The notes under the pieces were generated by a model. It searched no databases. It was not told where the DNA came from and saw only the letters and a list, made by a program, of their open reading frames with translations. This document shows, piece after piece, positions 42,484-51,058 of a stretch of 64,000 nucleotides of DNA; within the stretch, counting starts at the first letter, position 1; each line of letters opens with the position of its first letter. The translations under genes and the position numbers were made by a program. The DNA is from Zymobacter sp047495495 (GTDB lineage: Bacteria; Pseudomonadota; Gammaproteobacteria; Pseudomonadales; Halomonadaceae), in contig NZ_CP179930.1 in NCBI RefSeq assembly GCF_047495495.1, positions 124,001 to 188,000 on the forward strand, in the 5' to 3' direction.

Positions 42484-42645
42484 GCCAGGCGCGCCATAGC
42501 ACTTCCCCACTCCTCCCCGTATCCCCTCAGAAGCCAGTCATCACACGGCTTTCAGCAGGTATAGTCTCCCAAGGCGCCACCTGCTCACTGCATGAATTTT
42601 TGTATGTCTGCTGCGCTTACTTCATTAGCATACATTTTTTATTGG
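42484..42645. repeat. attR with extended left-end-like repeat (second-element junction)
   Basis: Carries the core CGCCAGGCGCGCCA and then ~150 bp homologous to the region between tRNA-Arg and int (28690-28860), ending near CATACATTTTTTATTG, where int should begin but does not. It looks like the left junction of a second related element whose int has been deleted. Confidence 0.75.
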
Positions 42646-42654
42646 GAGTGGTAT

Positions 42655-42730
42655 CAACGTGGGAAACCTGTTGCCGGCTGATTAGCACCTGCGACATCGC
42701 TTTCTGAGCGCCCATAATTAATGACGGATT
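42655..42730 (+). pseudogene. Toprim primase fragment of a second satellite
   Basis: Reads GNLLPAD-stop-HLRHRF, matching GNLLPVAQHLRYRF of the primase at about 33163-33230; base similarity is roughly 75 percent over about 70 nt. It directly follows the int-upstream repeat, so everything between int and the Toprim core was deleted. Non-functional remnant. Confidence 0.7.
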
Positions 42731-42813
42731 TGTGTCAGGCCTCTCCATTATGCGTGCGGATCTGTAAGGCCACTACAAACGTTAGTTAGATATCTATGGC
42801 TTCTTTGTGAATT

Positions 42814-43179
42814 TCATGGCCCCTTTGAAATAAATTTTTTCCAATCTATTAACGCTTTTTCAAAATCATATAATTTAATATTTATAAAAAAATTATCATC
42901 GCATAATGAATATATCTTAGCCATATTTTCTTCAAATTCAGCCCCCCAGTAACTAAGACTCCAGTCAAAGTATTTAATATCTCCTTTTTTAACCAATTCT
43001 ATTCCACATATTCCATCTTCTAATAAGCCCATATAGACAGGATCATCATACCTTGCTCCTCCGCTATCAGAAAACAAACAACCTATAAAATCCAAACCAT
43101 CATTACTAAGAGCATCTGAGATAGCATAGGGAACTACATCATAAGAGAATATCACTCTCCAATGAAACGTTACGTTCAT
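42814..43179 (-). CDS. Small AT-rich hypothetical protein, immunity-like
   Basis: 121 residues, acidic and aromatic-rich (YDVVPYAISDALSNDGLDFI; KYFDWSLSYWGAEFEENMAK). No family recognised. Size, composition and isolation next to toxin-system debris resemble stand-alone immunity proteins. It lies just after the second-satellite scar, so it may be remaining cargo of that element. No partner toxin is in the window. Confidence 0.5.
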   Translation of the reverse strand: MNVTFHWRVIFSYDVVPYAISDALSNDGLDFIGCLFSDSGGARYDDPVYMGLLEDGICGIELVKKGDIKYFDWSLSYWGAEFEENMAKIYSLCDDNFFINIKLYDFEKALIDWKKFISKGP

Positions 43180-43337
43180 AATATATATCTCCGTTTTATA
43201 TTGGAGGGGGCGCGGTAACGTTTTTTAAGGTAGATTTCATATTGTACTCCGCTAGAAACCACTCCCTTCCTAATAGTGCATATGCTACTCTAAATTTTTT
43301 AATAAAAAGCAATCCAATACTTCCTTTGTTTTGTTTT

Positions 43338-43493
43338 TTAAAAATTCACCGAAGATATTGCAATAAGTTTTTTATTTCTTGTTCTTTTGTAATTTAAACA
43401 TGCTTCAACTATTGCAGGCTCTCCATCATTACCTTCTACATCATAATCTATACAAAAAGATGAACCATCACCAGAAACACCAACTGCCAACAT
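43338..43493 (-). pseudogene. Fragment of a SUKH/SMI1-KNR4-like immunity gene
   Basis: Minus strand, from ATG 43493: MLAVGVSGDGSSFCIDYDVE continuing GNDGEPAIVEACLNYKRTRN, then stop. The GDGSSFCIDY...GEPAIV pattern resembles the C-terminal half of SUKH immunity proteins. Upstream, ALFSELKNY is in another frame, so the gene is truncated and frameshifted. Short and uncertain. Confidence 0.35.
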
Positions 43494-43665
43494 ATTATGG
43501 CTTACATATTCTCTGGACTGTAGTTTTTTAATTCACTAAACAATGCTTTTATAAATCGGAATTAACTATATGTTATAAAGTATACTTTTGGAATTAAGTA
43601 AGATAGTTGGAATGATATATTTCTGAGTTATATTCAGATAATTTATATATAAAAGTCTATGGATG

Positions 43666-43700
43666 AAAAAGCCCCCACCGCTTTCAGGCGGTAGGGGCTT
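43666..43700 (-). terminator. Terminator of the YiiG-like gene
   Basis: On the minus strand AAGCCCCTACCGCC pairs with GCGGTGGGGGCTT across a short loop, followed by TTTTT. Confidence 0.8.
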
Positions 43701-43720
43701 GATTATCACGTGCCCACTAT

Positions 43721-44632
43721 TCAGGAATGATGGTGGGACGGCGTAGATTCCGGTACAACGAAGGTATCTTCGAAACTCTCTGGTTGGTCACCGATTTCGG
43801 CATCTTTGAAATCAGCTTGGGAGGCTTCCTTCTCGTCGTCTGTCGCTGTTGCTGCCTTGTTCTTTATGAAGTCGAGGCGTGTCTGTGCGGCTTTCAGGAA
43901 GTCGGGGATACCCTGTGCCCACTGCTCGATCTTGTCTTGCTGGCTCCAGTCGCTGCCTTCCATGTCGTCTTTCATCTTAGCCAGATTCTGTTTCAGGTTG
44001 GCAATGGCTTTTTCGACAACAGGCACATCAACGTCATCCTTGCGCAGGCTGCGTGTGATCAGGTTGATGTCGAGCGCCAGGGTATAGACCCAGTGGACAT
44101 GACGGCGGGCATGGTCACGGCCGATGGTGTCGAGACGAGCCTTGTACCACTTTTCTTCGACTTCGCCGTAGATCTGGAACAGATCCTGACCCTTGTCAGC
44201 GAGTGCATTGAAGTTGTCGACCGCTGCGTCGAACTCTTCCGGCGACATTTTGTGATCGCCGTTGCTGTCGAGGCTGCGTGTGACTTCTTGGAAGTTGCGC
44301 AGATAGGTTTCGCTTGCGCTGTGCAGTTCGGGAATATTGCCGCGGTAGTCGGTTGAGCGTCCGCAGTTGCGTGTGTTGAACCGCATCGGCACTGCAACGC
44401 TGCCGCCTTTTTCAATCGTCGGTGATGATTTTCTCATGAACTCCAGCAGTTCATGATGAATGACGTTACAGTCGAGCGCGTTGTTGAGTTCATCCAGCTG
44501 ATAATACTGTTTTTCTTCTGTTTTCAGCGTTTCTTTGTTGCCGATTCGGTTGCAGCCTTTGATCGCGATGATGCCGACGACCACGATGATACTGCCGATG
44601 GTCGATGCAACCTTACGTAATGTAGAGTTCAT
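43721..44632 (-). CDS. YiiG-like (DUF3829) lipoprotein
   Basis: 303 residues. N-terminal hydrophobic segment IGSIIVVVGIIAIKGCNRIG has a lipobox-like GC, so lipid attachment is plausible. The rest is helical, with a stretch DSNGDHKMSPEEFDAAVDNF resembling an EF-hand loop, and the DUF3829 body (YKARLDTIGRDHARRHVHWV, KAIANLKQNLAKMKDDM). The C-terminus is acidic and ends in a His run. Function unknown. GC-rich like the core, marking the right edge of the acquired region. Confidence 0.7.
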   Translation of the reverse strand: MNSTLRKVASTIGSIIVVVGIIAIKGCNRIGNKETLKTEEKQYYQLDELNNALDCNVIHHELLEFMRKSSPTIEKGGSVAVPMRFNTRNCGRSTDYRGNIPELHSASETYLRNFQEVTRSLDSNGDHKMSPEEFDAAVDNFNALADKGQDLFQIYGEVEEKWYKARLDTIGRDHARRHVHWVYTLALDINLITRSLRKDDVDVPVVEKAIANLKQNLAKMKDDMEGSDWSQQDKIEQWAQGIPDFLKAAQTRLDFIKNKAATATDDEKEASQADFKDAEIGDQPESFEDTFVVPESTPSHHHS

Positions 44633-45107
44633 AAGCGTTATATATCTCGCATAGATTCCCTGAGAGTGCCACGCGATGAGAAAGCTCTCGCCGTGCAGTA
44701 TGAATACTGTCTTCGTGGCAAAGTAGGCGGGGATAGTATCACAGCTTTATAACGTTGTTTAAGGCACCCGCATAAAGTATGAGCATTTGAAGATTACGTT
44801 CCCTGTTTTCCTGCTATTTATTACTCTTTTAAGTGTACCGCTGCGCGATTATGCCGCTATTTATCATTTCATAACTATTGAGAGAAGGCTTACCGTTCTC
44901 CTCCTCGCTTATTTATAGATTTGTAACCAGTGGCCTCCGTGATGATGAGATAAGATGAATCATTCGTGCGGGCATACACACGTTATCGAGCACCAAGCGG
45001 GGGAAAGCATGAGGACATGGGTGCGGTTCGGCAGTGGCCGATGCACGCCATGCCTCTCACGCAGGCAAGCGAATGCGATGGGACGTGGTGATGAGGTGGA
45101 CGAGGCC
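44633..45107. other. Intergenic region between the YiiG-like gene and waaA
   Basis: About 475 bp. Holds the promoter of the YiiG-like gene; no further gene, RNA or repeat is recognised. A short plus-strand frame at 44955-45212 overlaps waaA antisense and is not supported. Confidence 0.5.
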
Positions 45108-46382
45108 TTAGCCCAGCACTTCGTCAACGGGCACCATGGTGCGAATACGGTCGCGTATCAGGGTGCTGGCTCCGCGATTGCGCTCTACAACGCGCAGGCC
45201 GGCGTCGCCTAGCCAGTGGCGCGCATTGGCATCGACAAACAGTTCGATAAGTACATGGCCTAAGGTGGTGGCATCATTCACTTCGCGCCGAGCCTGATGT
45301 TCTTCCATGACATCGGCGATTTCCTGCAGGTTGTTCAGATGCGGGCCGCTGATGACCGGGACGCCAAGCGCTGCCGGTTCCAGCAGGTTGTGCCCGCCGA
45401 TCGGCACCAGAGTGCCTCCGACAAATGCCAGGTCGCTAGCGGCATAGAGGGCCATCAGCTCACCCATAGTGTCGCCAAGGTAGACGCGTGTAGCGCCAGT
45501 GATCGGTTCGTCATGCGAGCGTCTAGCAACGGCTGATGGGAAGGCTTCAAGGCACTCGCTGGCAACGTCATCAAAGCGCTGTGGGTGGCGCGGCACCAGT
45601 ATCAGCAATGCATCGGGTTTCACCTTGAGCAGCTGTGTGTGTGCTGTGAGTGCGGCGTGCTCTTCGCCGTCATGCGTCGAGGCGGCAATCCATACCGGAC
45701 GCTGGCCGATAAGCGTGCGCAGCGCAGCGCCTTTCTGTCGCTGTTCTTCGCTGACCGTAAGGTCAAACTTCAATGCACCGGCAACCGACAGGCGCTTAGG
45801 CGGTACACCCAGCGAGCGGAAGCGTTTGGCATCTTCGCCGCTCTTAGCCGCAATCCAATTGATGCGGATCAGCATGTCGCGCGTGAGTTGCTGGAAGCGT
45901 CTGTAGCGTGAGTAGGCTTTGTCGGAGAGGCGTGCGTTGATCATGACTACTGGCACGTTGTGCTCCGAGGCGGCATACAGCATGTTGGGCCACAGCTCGG
46001 TTTCGGCCAGTACCAGCAGTTCTGGGGTCAGCGAGCGCACGAAGCGTTTCATCGCCCCCGGAAAGTCGATCGGCAGAAAGTGATGAATGACCGTGTCTCC
46101 GAACAGGCTTTTGACTCGCTCGGCACCGGTCGCGGTCATGGTGGTGACGATGATCGTGTGCGACGGGTAGTCGGCCAGCAGTTGCCGGATGACGGGGGCG
46201 GCAGTGATGACTTCGCCGACAGAGGCGGCGTGCACCCACAGGGTCTTCCGTTCTCGGTAGTCGGGAATATGGCCCAGTCGCTCACCTGCCGGATGATCCG
46301 GCAGGCTCTCGCGTTTCAGACGTTTGAAGATCAGCGGTGACAGCGCATAGAGCAGTGCGCTGTATCCACGTCGGCCAAACAT
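45108..46382 (-). CDS. waaA: 3-deoxy-D-manno-octulosonic acid (Kdo) transferase
   Basis: 424 residues, the usual WaaA length. N-terminal membrane-anchoring segment, then TLWVHAASVGEVITAAPVIR, VLAETELWPNMLYAA, SGEDAKRFRSLGVPPKRLSV and the GT30 C-terminal VYLGDTMGELMALYAASDLA with FVGGTLVPIGGHNLLEPAA. It adds Kdo to lipid IVA at the inner membrane. Its start overlaps the hldE stop by one base, so both are in one operon. The presence of a Kdo kinase nearby suggests a single-Kdo core. Confidence 0.94.
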   Translation of the reverse strand: MFGRRGYSALLYALSPLIFKRLKRESLPDHPAGERLGHIPDYRERKTLWVHAASVGEVITAAPVIRQLLADYPSHTIIVTTMTATGAERVKSLFGDTVIHHFLPIDFPGAMKRFVRSLTPELLVLAETELWPNMLYAASEHNVPVVMINARLSDKAYSRYRRFQQLTRDMLIRINWIAAKSGEDAKRFRSLGVPPKRLSVAGALKFDLTVSEEQRQKGAALRTLIGQRPVWIAASTHDGEEHAALTAHTQLLKVKPDALLILVPRHPQRFDDVASECLEAFPSAVARRSHDEPITGATRVYLGDTMGELMALYAASDLAFVGGTLVPIGGHNLLEPAALGVPVISGPHLNNLQEIADVMEEHQARREVNDATTLGHVLIELFVDANARHWLGDAGLRVVERNRGASTLIRDRIRTMVPVDEVLG

Positions 46383-47809
46383 TATGGGGTCTGCCCTTGA
46401 ATGGCTTTGATCAGGGCGCTGGTCGACACGCCTTCCTCGAAGCCTAGTACTTTGACTTCGCCACCGTTGGCCAGCACAGCTTCATGCCCGGCGATCTCTT
46501 CAACCTTGTAGTCGCCACCCTTCACCAGTACGTCAGGCAGAATCTTTTCGATCAGGGCTTGAGGAGTGTCTTCGCTGAACGGTACAACCCAGTCGACGGA
46601 GGCCAGTGCACCGAGCACGCGCATGCGGCGGTCCAGTGTGTTGACGGGGCGCGTTGGGCCTTTGAGACGCGCGACGGAGGCATCGTCATTGACGGCCACC
46701 AGCAGGCGATCACCGAGCTGGCGCGCTTCTTCGAGGTAACCGACATGGCCTGAATGCAGAATGTCGAAGCAGCCATTGGTCATCACTACGCGTTCGCCGC
46801 GCGCTTGTGCTGCGCGTACTTGGCGGATGACAGCGTCCAGTGAGCTGTCGCTGGTGGACGATTGGCCCGCATCTTGAATCGCTTCATGCAGTTCAGCGAC
46901 GGTTAGCGTGGCGGTACCTGCTTTTGCCACCACGACGCCCGCAGCAAGATTAGCCAGCCACATTGCGGTCGGCAGCGGTTGCCCGGCCGCCAGTGCCAGC
47001 CCTAGTACCCCGATCACGGTATCCCCTGCCCCGGTGACATCGTAGACGGCTTGGGCATGAGTCGGCAGGTGCAGCGGTGCTTCGTTGGCGCGAATCAGCA
47101 TCATGCCGCGTTCGCTCAGGGTGATCAGCAGCGCTTCGAGCCCCAGCTCTTTGCGCAGGCGTTCGCCCTTGGTGATCATGTCGTCATCATCGGCACACGG
47201 CCCGACGACCGCTTCGAATTCGCTCAGATTCGGGGTGATGATGCTGGCCCCTTTGTAGCGCGAATAGTCGCTGCCTTTGGGGTCGATTAGCACGCGCTTG
47301 CCGAGTTTGCGGCCCAGCGCGATCAGCTGTTCGATATTGCTCAGCGAGCCCTTGCCGTAGTCGGACAAAATCATCAGGTCCGATTCTGGCAGGGCCTCGG
47401 CAACGCGATCTGCGAGCGGTGCCGCATCTTCGGCGGAAGCCGGTGATTCGAAATCGAGGCGGATGAGCTGTTGGTTGCGGCTCATGACGCGCAGCTTGGT
47501 GATGGTCGGTACGGCATCGCTGACGTGGAAATGGGTCGTGATGCCCGCCTGTGTCAGCGCGGCGGCCAGACGGTCGGCGTTGTCGTCGCGTCCGACTAGA
47601 CCGGACAGGCAGACATGGGCACCCAGCGATGCGATGTTGAGGGCAACGTTAGCGGCCCCACCCGGACGGTCTTCACTCTCGTCGACCCGTACGACCGGTA
47701 CCGGCGCTTCGGGCGAGATTCGGGAAGTCGGTCCGTACCAGTAACGGTCCAGCATGATGTCGCCGACGATCAGAAGACGCGCCGAGTCGAAAGCAGTGAG
47801 GTCCAGCAT
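46382..47809 (-). CDS. hldE: Bifunctional heptose 7-phosphate kinase / heptose 1-phosphate adenylyltransferase
   Basis: 475 residues (E. coli HldE 477). Residues 1-~320 are a PfkB/ribokinase-type kinase (LLIVGDIMLDRYWYG, RPGGAANVALNIASLGAHV, DVTGAGDTVIGV with catalytic Asp). Residues ~340-475 are a nucleotidyltransferase with TNGCFDILHSGHVGYL (HxGH). It makes ADP-heptose for the LPS core. Both domains are complete. It overlaps waaA by one base and follows the heptosyltransferase gene by 46 bp on the same strand. Confidence 0.95.
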   Translation of the reverse strand: MLDLTAFDSARLLIVGDIMLDRYWYGPTSRISPEAPVPVVRVDESEDRPGGAANVALNIASLGAHVCLSGLVGRDDNADRLAAALTQAGITTHFHVSDAVPTITKLRVMSRNQQLIRLDFESPASAEDAAPLADRVAEALPESDLMILSDYGKGSLSNIEQLIALGRKLGKRVLIDPKGSDYSRYKGASIITPNLSEFEAVVGPCADDDDMITKGERLRKELGLEALLITLSERGMMLIRANEAPLHLPTHAQAVYDVTGAGDTVIGVLGLALAAGQPLPTAMWLANLAAGVVVAKAGTATLTVAELHEAIQDAGQSSTSDSSLDAVIRQVRAAQARGERVVMTNGCFDILHSGHVGYLEEARQLGDRLLVAVNDDASVARLKGPTRPVNTLDRRMRVLGALASVDWVVPFSEDTPQALIEKILPDVLVKGGDYKVEEIAGHEAVLANGGEVKVLGFEEGVSTSALIKAIQGQTP

Positions 47810-47855
47810 CGTGATCCATGTCTCCGCTGAAGAAGATAAAAAGGTAGCACCGCAT

Positions 47856-49019
47856 TCAGACAGTGCGTGGAATGTCTTTGCCGAATAATGGGCTGTCGTC
47901 GTGATCGCGTATGGCCGTGACCTTCAGAAGCCGATCCAAGTGCGATGTGACATCGTCAATGGTGATCAGTTGCATGGCATCCGGGTGACGTACACGAGCG
48001 CCCCAGGTGATGTCATCCAGCGTGCTGTGCATATAGCGTGTGACGGCATCGGGGTAGCGGTTGACGACATAGTCGCGCCACAGATAAGGCGCGGCACGAT
48101 CGGGATTGGTTGTCGCGAACAGGCCCAACACGGGCGTGCCCAACGCGTTAGCCATGTGCACCGGTCCTGAGTCGGGTGCAATGACGACACGGGCACGGCG
48201 AATCAGCGCCAGCAGCCCCTTAAGTGAGGTTTTGCCCGAAGCGTCAATGGGGGCCCCTTCTTCGTCATCTTGGTGGACCGCTCTGAGCTGACGCGCGCGC
48301 TCGATAATATCGGCGATCATGGCCTGCTCTTCTTCACGCCGACCACCGGTCAGTACAGTGACTAGCCCTTGGTGCCGATAAGCGTGGTCGATGACCGCAG
48401 CATAGCCTTCGGCCGTCCAGTTGCGATAATTGCGTCGCCGAGGTGTGGCACAGGGACTCAGTACCATGTAGCGTGCGCCTCGGGTAATCTCCGCAGCCTC
48501 GGCAAAGGCGCTGTCGGGAATGGGAATGTGCCATTCAAGACTGTCGCGTGTCGTAAGCTCATCCTGAACGCCGAGTGCTCGGGCAAAGTCGACAAACGAT
48601 GCCAGCACGTGCGCTTCAGGATGCGGTGCCAGTTTACAGTTGGTGAACCAGGTCTGATGGTCCTTGGCGCGGGCCGCGTCATACCCCAGACGTACGCGGG
48701 CTTTTAGGCCCAGTGACAGAATGCTGGCTCGGATGGATTGCTGTGCGTGAACGAGTACATCGAAGTGTGTCTTCGACAGCTGGCGCCATAGGGCATACAT
48801 TCCCTTTAGGCCAGTAGATTTGTCGTACACCACAAGCTCGACCCCATCGAGGCCACTGAGTAGACTGTGCTCCGCGCGGCCGACGATCCAAGTAATACGA
48901 GCGTCTGGCCACTGATGCTGCATGGCCCTGATGGCAGGCACCAGGTTGCAGACATCTCCCAGCGCGGATAGTCGCAATACACAGATATGCGTCGGCGAAG
49001 CAGGCAAAGGTAGCGTCAT
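47856..49019 (-). CDS. GT9 heptosyltransferase (lipopolysaccharide core)
   Basis: 387 residues. N-terminal ICVLRLSALGDVCNLVPAIR is the GT9 phosphate-binding start; VLVHAQQSIRASILSLGLKA and VVIAPDSGPVHMANALGTPV are the acceptor and ADP-heptose motifs. The family adds heptose to Kdo or to the first heptose; which step cannot be told by eye. Start 49019 is from alignment. Its ATG overlaps the divergent kdkA ATG (sequence CATG), so each gene's ribosome site lies inside the other's 5' coding end. Confidence 0.85.
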   Translation of the reverse strand: MTLPLPASPTHICVLRLSALGDVCNLVPAIRAMQHQWPDARITWIVGRAEHSLLSGLDGVELVVYDKSTGLKGMYALWRQLSKTHFDVLVHAQQSIRASILSLGLKARVRLGYDAARAKDHQTWFTNCKLAPHPEAHVLASFVDFARALGVQDELTTRDSLEWHIPIPDSAFAEAAEITRGARYMVLSPCATPRRRNYRNWTAEGYAAVIDHAYRHQGLVTVLTGGRREEEQAMIADIIERARQLRAVHQDDEEGAPIDASGKTSLKGLLALIRRARVVIAPDSGPVHMANALGTPVLGLFATTNPDRAAPYLWRDYVVNRYPDAVTRYMHSTLDDITWGARVRHPDAMQLITIDDVTSHLDRLLKVTAIRDHDDSPLFGKDIPRTV

Positions 49020-49749
49020 GCGAATACTCGAATCCCAAAGTGCGAATGCGCACATTCTATATGATGCCACGGCACTTTGCGGCCCTGTCACCCCGGAACT
49101 GTTCACCCGGGCGTACTGGCAGGACCGTGAAGCTATCGTAGGCGAAGCCCCCGGACGAGGTGCCAGCGTCTTCTTCGATCCTGGCGATCACGCCAGCGAA
49201 ACGACGGAAGAAGGTTGGGTACTGCGCCCGTATCGTCGCGGAGGCATGGTGGCTCGGGTTAGCCAGCAGCGCTATGTCTGGTGTGGCAGTGCACGTACGC
49301 GTGCCGCGCGCGAGTTCCGCCTCACCGTTGCCCTGCGTGAAAAGGGCCTTTCCGTTCCGCAGCCTATCGGGGCCTGCGTATGGCATACCGGCTTCTTTTA
49401 TGAAGGCGCCTTGATTACCGTACGTATTCCCGGTGCCCAGACGCTTGCCGACTGCATCGAATCTTCCGAAGATCTGCCCTATACCTCTTTGAGGGCGGTC
49501 GGTGCCCTGATCCGCAAGGCGCACGAGCTCGGTCTTGATCATGTTGACCTCAATGCGCGCAATCTGTTGCTGGATCGTGATGGAAAACCGTGGATCATCG
49601 ATCTGGATCGCTGCCGCATTCGCAACGGGCACCATTGGCAGGCGCGCAATATGGAGCGCCTTGAGCGCTCACTGACCCGCTTCGCGCCTTCCCGTGCGAC
49701 CGGGCTGATGCACGAGATTCGCCAAGGCTATCTCAAGCCTACCCCATGA
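49018..49749 (+). CDS. kdkA: Kdo kinase
   Basis: 243 residues. KdkA-family kinase-like fold: FTRAYWQDREAIVGEAPGRG (cf. AEFWQ...GxAKGRG), WVLRPYRRGGMVARVSQQRY, ATP-site region, HELGLDHVDLNARNLLLDRD catalytic loop, WIIDLDRCRI metal-binding DxD-like. It phosphorylates Kdo at O-4, typical of bacteria that attach one Kdo to lipid A. Start 49018 with AAAGG upstream. It ends 21 bp before the next heptosyltransferase, forming a two-gene unit. Confidence 0.9.
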   Translation: MRILESQSANAHILYDATALCGPVTPELFTRAYWQDREAIVGEAPGRGASVFFDPGDHASETTEEGWVLRPYRRGGMVARVSQQRYVWCGSARTRAAREFRLTVALREKGLSVPQPIGACVWHTGFFYEGALITVRIPGAQTLADCIESSEDLPYTSLRAVGALIRKAHELGLDHVDLNARNLLLDRDGKPWIIDLDRCRIRNGHHWQARNMERLERSLTRFAPSRATGLMHEIRQGYLKPTP

Positions 49750-49770
49750 CGCTGCTTCTTTCGCCGGATT

Positions 49771-50874
49771 ATGCCTTCGACCATGACAACACCTGACCTT
49801 CGCGTACTGGTCGTACGCAACGACAAGCTTGGCGATTTCATGCTGAGCTGGCCCGCCCTGAAAACGCTCAAGCAGGCGCAGGCGGACATTCATGTCACCG
49901 TGCTGGTGCCGGAATATACGGCATCCATCGCGCACTGCTGCCCTTGGGTCGATGACGTCATCATTGATCCCGGTCATGGCGCATCGCGTGCCGAGCGCCG
50001 TCACTTGCTCAACCGCATGCACGACAAGCAGTTTGACGCGATGCTGACACTGTTTTCTACGCCGCGTATCGGCTGGCTGGGCTGGCGTGCGGGCATTCCG
50101 ATGCGCATGGCACCGGCCACCAAGTGGGCGCAGATCTTCTACAACCACCGTGTTGTGCAGCGCCGTTCCCAGTCTCTGAAACCGGAGTACGAGTACAACG
50201 TCGATCTGGCGCTGGCTCTGCTGGAACGGCTCAACGTACAGGGCGACGCTGCGCGTCCGCCGTTCTGGCCGATGACCGAGCGTTCGCATCGTCAGGGCCG
50301 TGTTGCTCTGGCCAAGGCGTGCGGTCTGTCGCTGGATCGCCCATGGTGGTGCGTGCACGCTGGCAGCGGCGGTTCGGCGGTTAATCTGACGCCTGAGCGC
50401 TATGCCGAACTGATCGAGAAGGTGCATGCCCGTCTCGACCGTCCTGTTCACTGGCTGTTCAGTGCGGGGCCGGGTGAAGAAGCTGTAGCTGCGTCATTGT
50501 GCGACCGCTTGACCGCCGAAGGCATAGAGGCTTGTCGCCTGCCGGCCAGCCAACGCCTTTCGGCACTGGCTAAGATGCTGGACGCTACCGATGGACTGAT
50601 CGCTGGTTCAACGGGGCCGCTGCATATTGCAGGCTGCCTCGACATCGCGACCGTTGGCTTCTATCCCGCCAAGCGTTCGGCGACCTCGCTGCGCTGGCAG
50701 ACCTGCAATCACGACGATCGGCGTTTGGCCTTTTCTCCGCCGCAGGGGAACGACACTGCCACGGACATGAGCCTAATAGACCTTGATGCGGCAAGTGCTG
50801 CGATCGCCGATCTCATTATGCGTCGCGGAGCCTATACCGATGTCCATGATGTGCATGAGGACATCGACGACTAG
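49771..50874 (+). CDS. GT9 heptosyltransferase-family protein
   Basis: 367 residues. LRVLVVRNDKLGDFMLSWPA and ATDGLIAGSTGPLHIAGCLD are the two GT9 hallmarks, with VHAGSGGSAVNLTPERYAEL between. Close in style to proteins that follow kdkA and elongate the inner core. ATG 49771 is used; ATG 49783 is also possible because neither has a clear SD. Probably cytoplasmic, at the inner membrane face. Specificity unknown. Confidence 0.85.
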   Translation: MPSTMTTPDLRVLVVRNDKLGDFMLSWPALKTLKQAQADIHVTVLVPEYTASIAHCCPWVDDVIIDPGHGASRAERRHLLNRMHDKQFDAMLTLFSTPRIGWLGWRAGIPMRMAPATKWAQIFYNHRVVQRRSQSLKPEYEYNVDLALALLERLNVQGDAARPPFWPMTERSHRQGRVALAKACGLSLDRPWWCVHAGSGGSAVNLTPERYAELIEKVHARLDRPVHWLFSAGPGEEAVAASLCDRLTAEGIEACRLPASQRLSALAKMLDATDGLIAGSTGPLHIAGCLDIATVGFYPAKRSATSLRWQTCNHDDRRLAFSPPQGNDTATDMSLIDLDAASAAIADLIMRRGAYTDVHDVHEDIDD

Positions 50875-51058
50875 GGCAGCGACACAGTAACGCCGTCATG
50901 GCATCGGCCAAAGCCGGAATATTCGCTCTCAATGGGGTTTATTTTGGCGTATGACCGTTTCTATGCGATATCGTCGAACACATCCATGCGCGGGCGGCCC
51001 TTTCTCGTTGCGGTAGCTCGCGCGTCAACCGTGGTATTCATTTCTGATGGGAACGTTC

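Larger units (their letters stand above)
28676..42497. mobile_element. P4-like satellite / integrative element in tRNA-Arg carrying a T6SS cargo module
   Basis: About 13.8 kb bounded by direct copies of CGCCAGGCGCGCCA (28676-28689 and 42484-42497), the 3' end of tRNA-Arg(CCG). Gene order on the plus strand: P4-type integrase, hypothetical gene, AlpA-type regulator, HTH protein, attenuator leader, Icd-like and small gene, Toprim primase (frameshifted), DUF927 helicase, hypothetical gene. On the minus strand follows cargo: candidate immunity gene, HNH-nuclease effector and VgrG. No capsid, tail, portal or terminase genes are present, so it is a satellite or integrative element, not a prophage. 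Confidence 0.85.
43180..43720. other. AT-rich gene-poor stretch after the satellite scar
   Basis: About 540 bp of very AT-rich DNA with no intact gene. It contains a candidate immunity-gene fragment (43338-43493, minus) and the terminator of the next minus-strand gene. Confidence 0.5.

Noticed and set aside
28676..42497. A full prophage in tRNA-Arg
   Set aside because: No capsid, portal, terminase, tail or lysis genes; VgrG here belongs to T6SS, as shown by DUF2345 and its effector/immunity partners, not to a phage tail.
44955..45212. Plus-strand 85-codon frame between the YiiG-like gene and waaA
   Set aside because: It overlaps the 3' end of waaA antisense and has no recognisable features.
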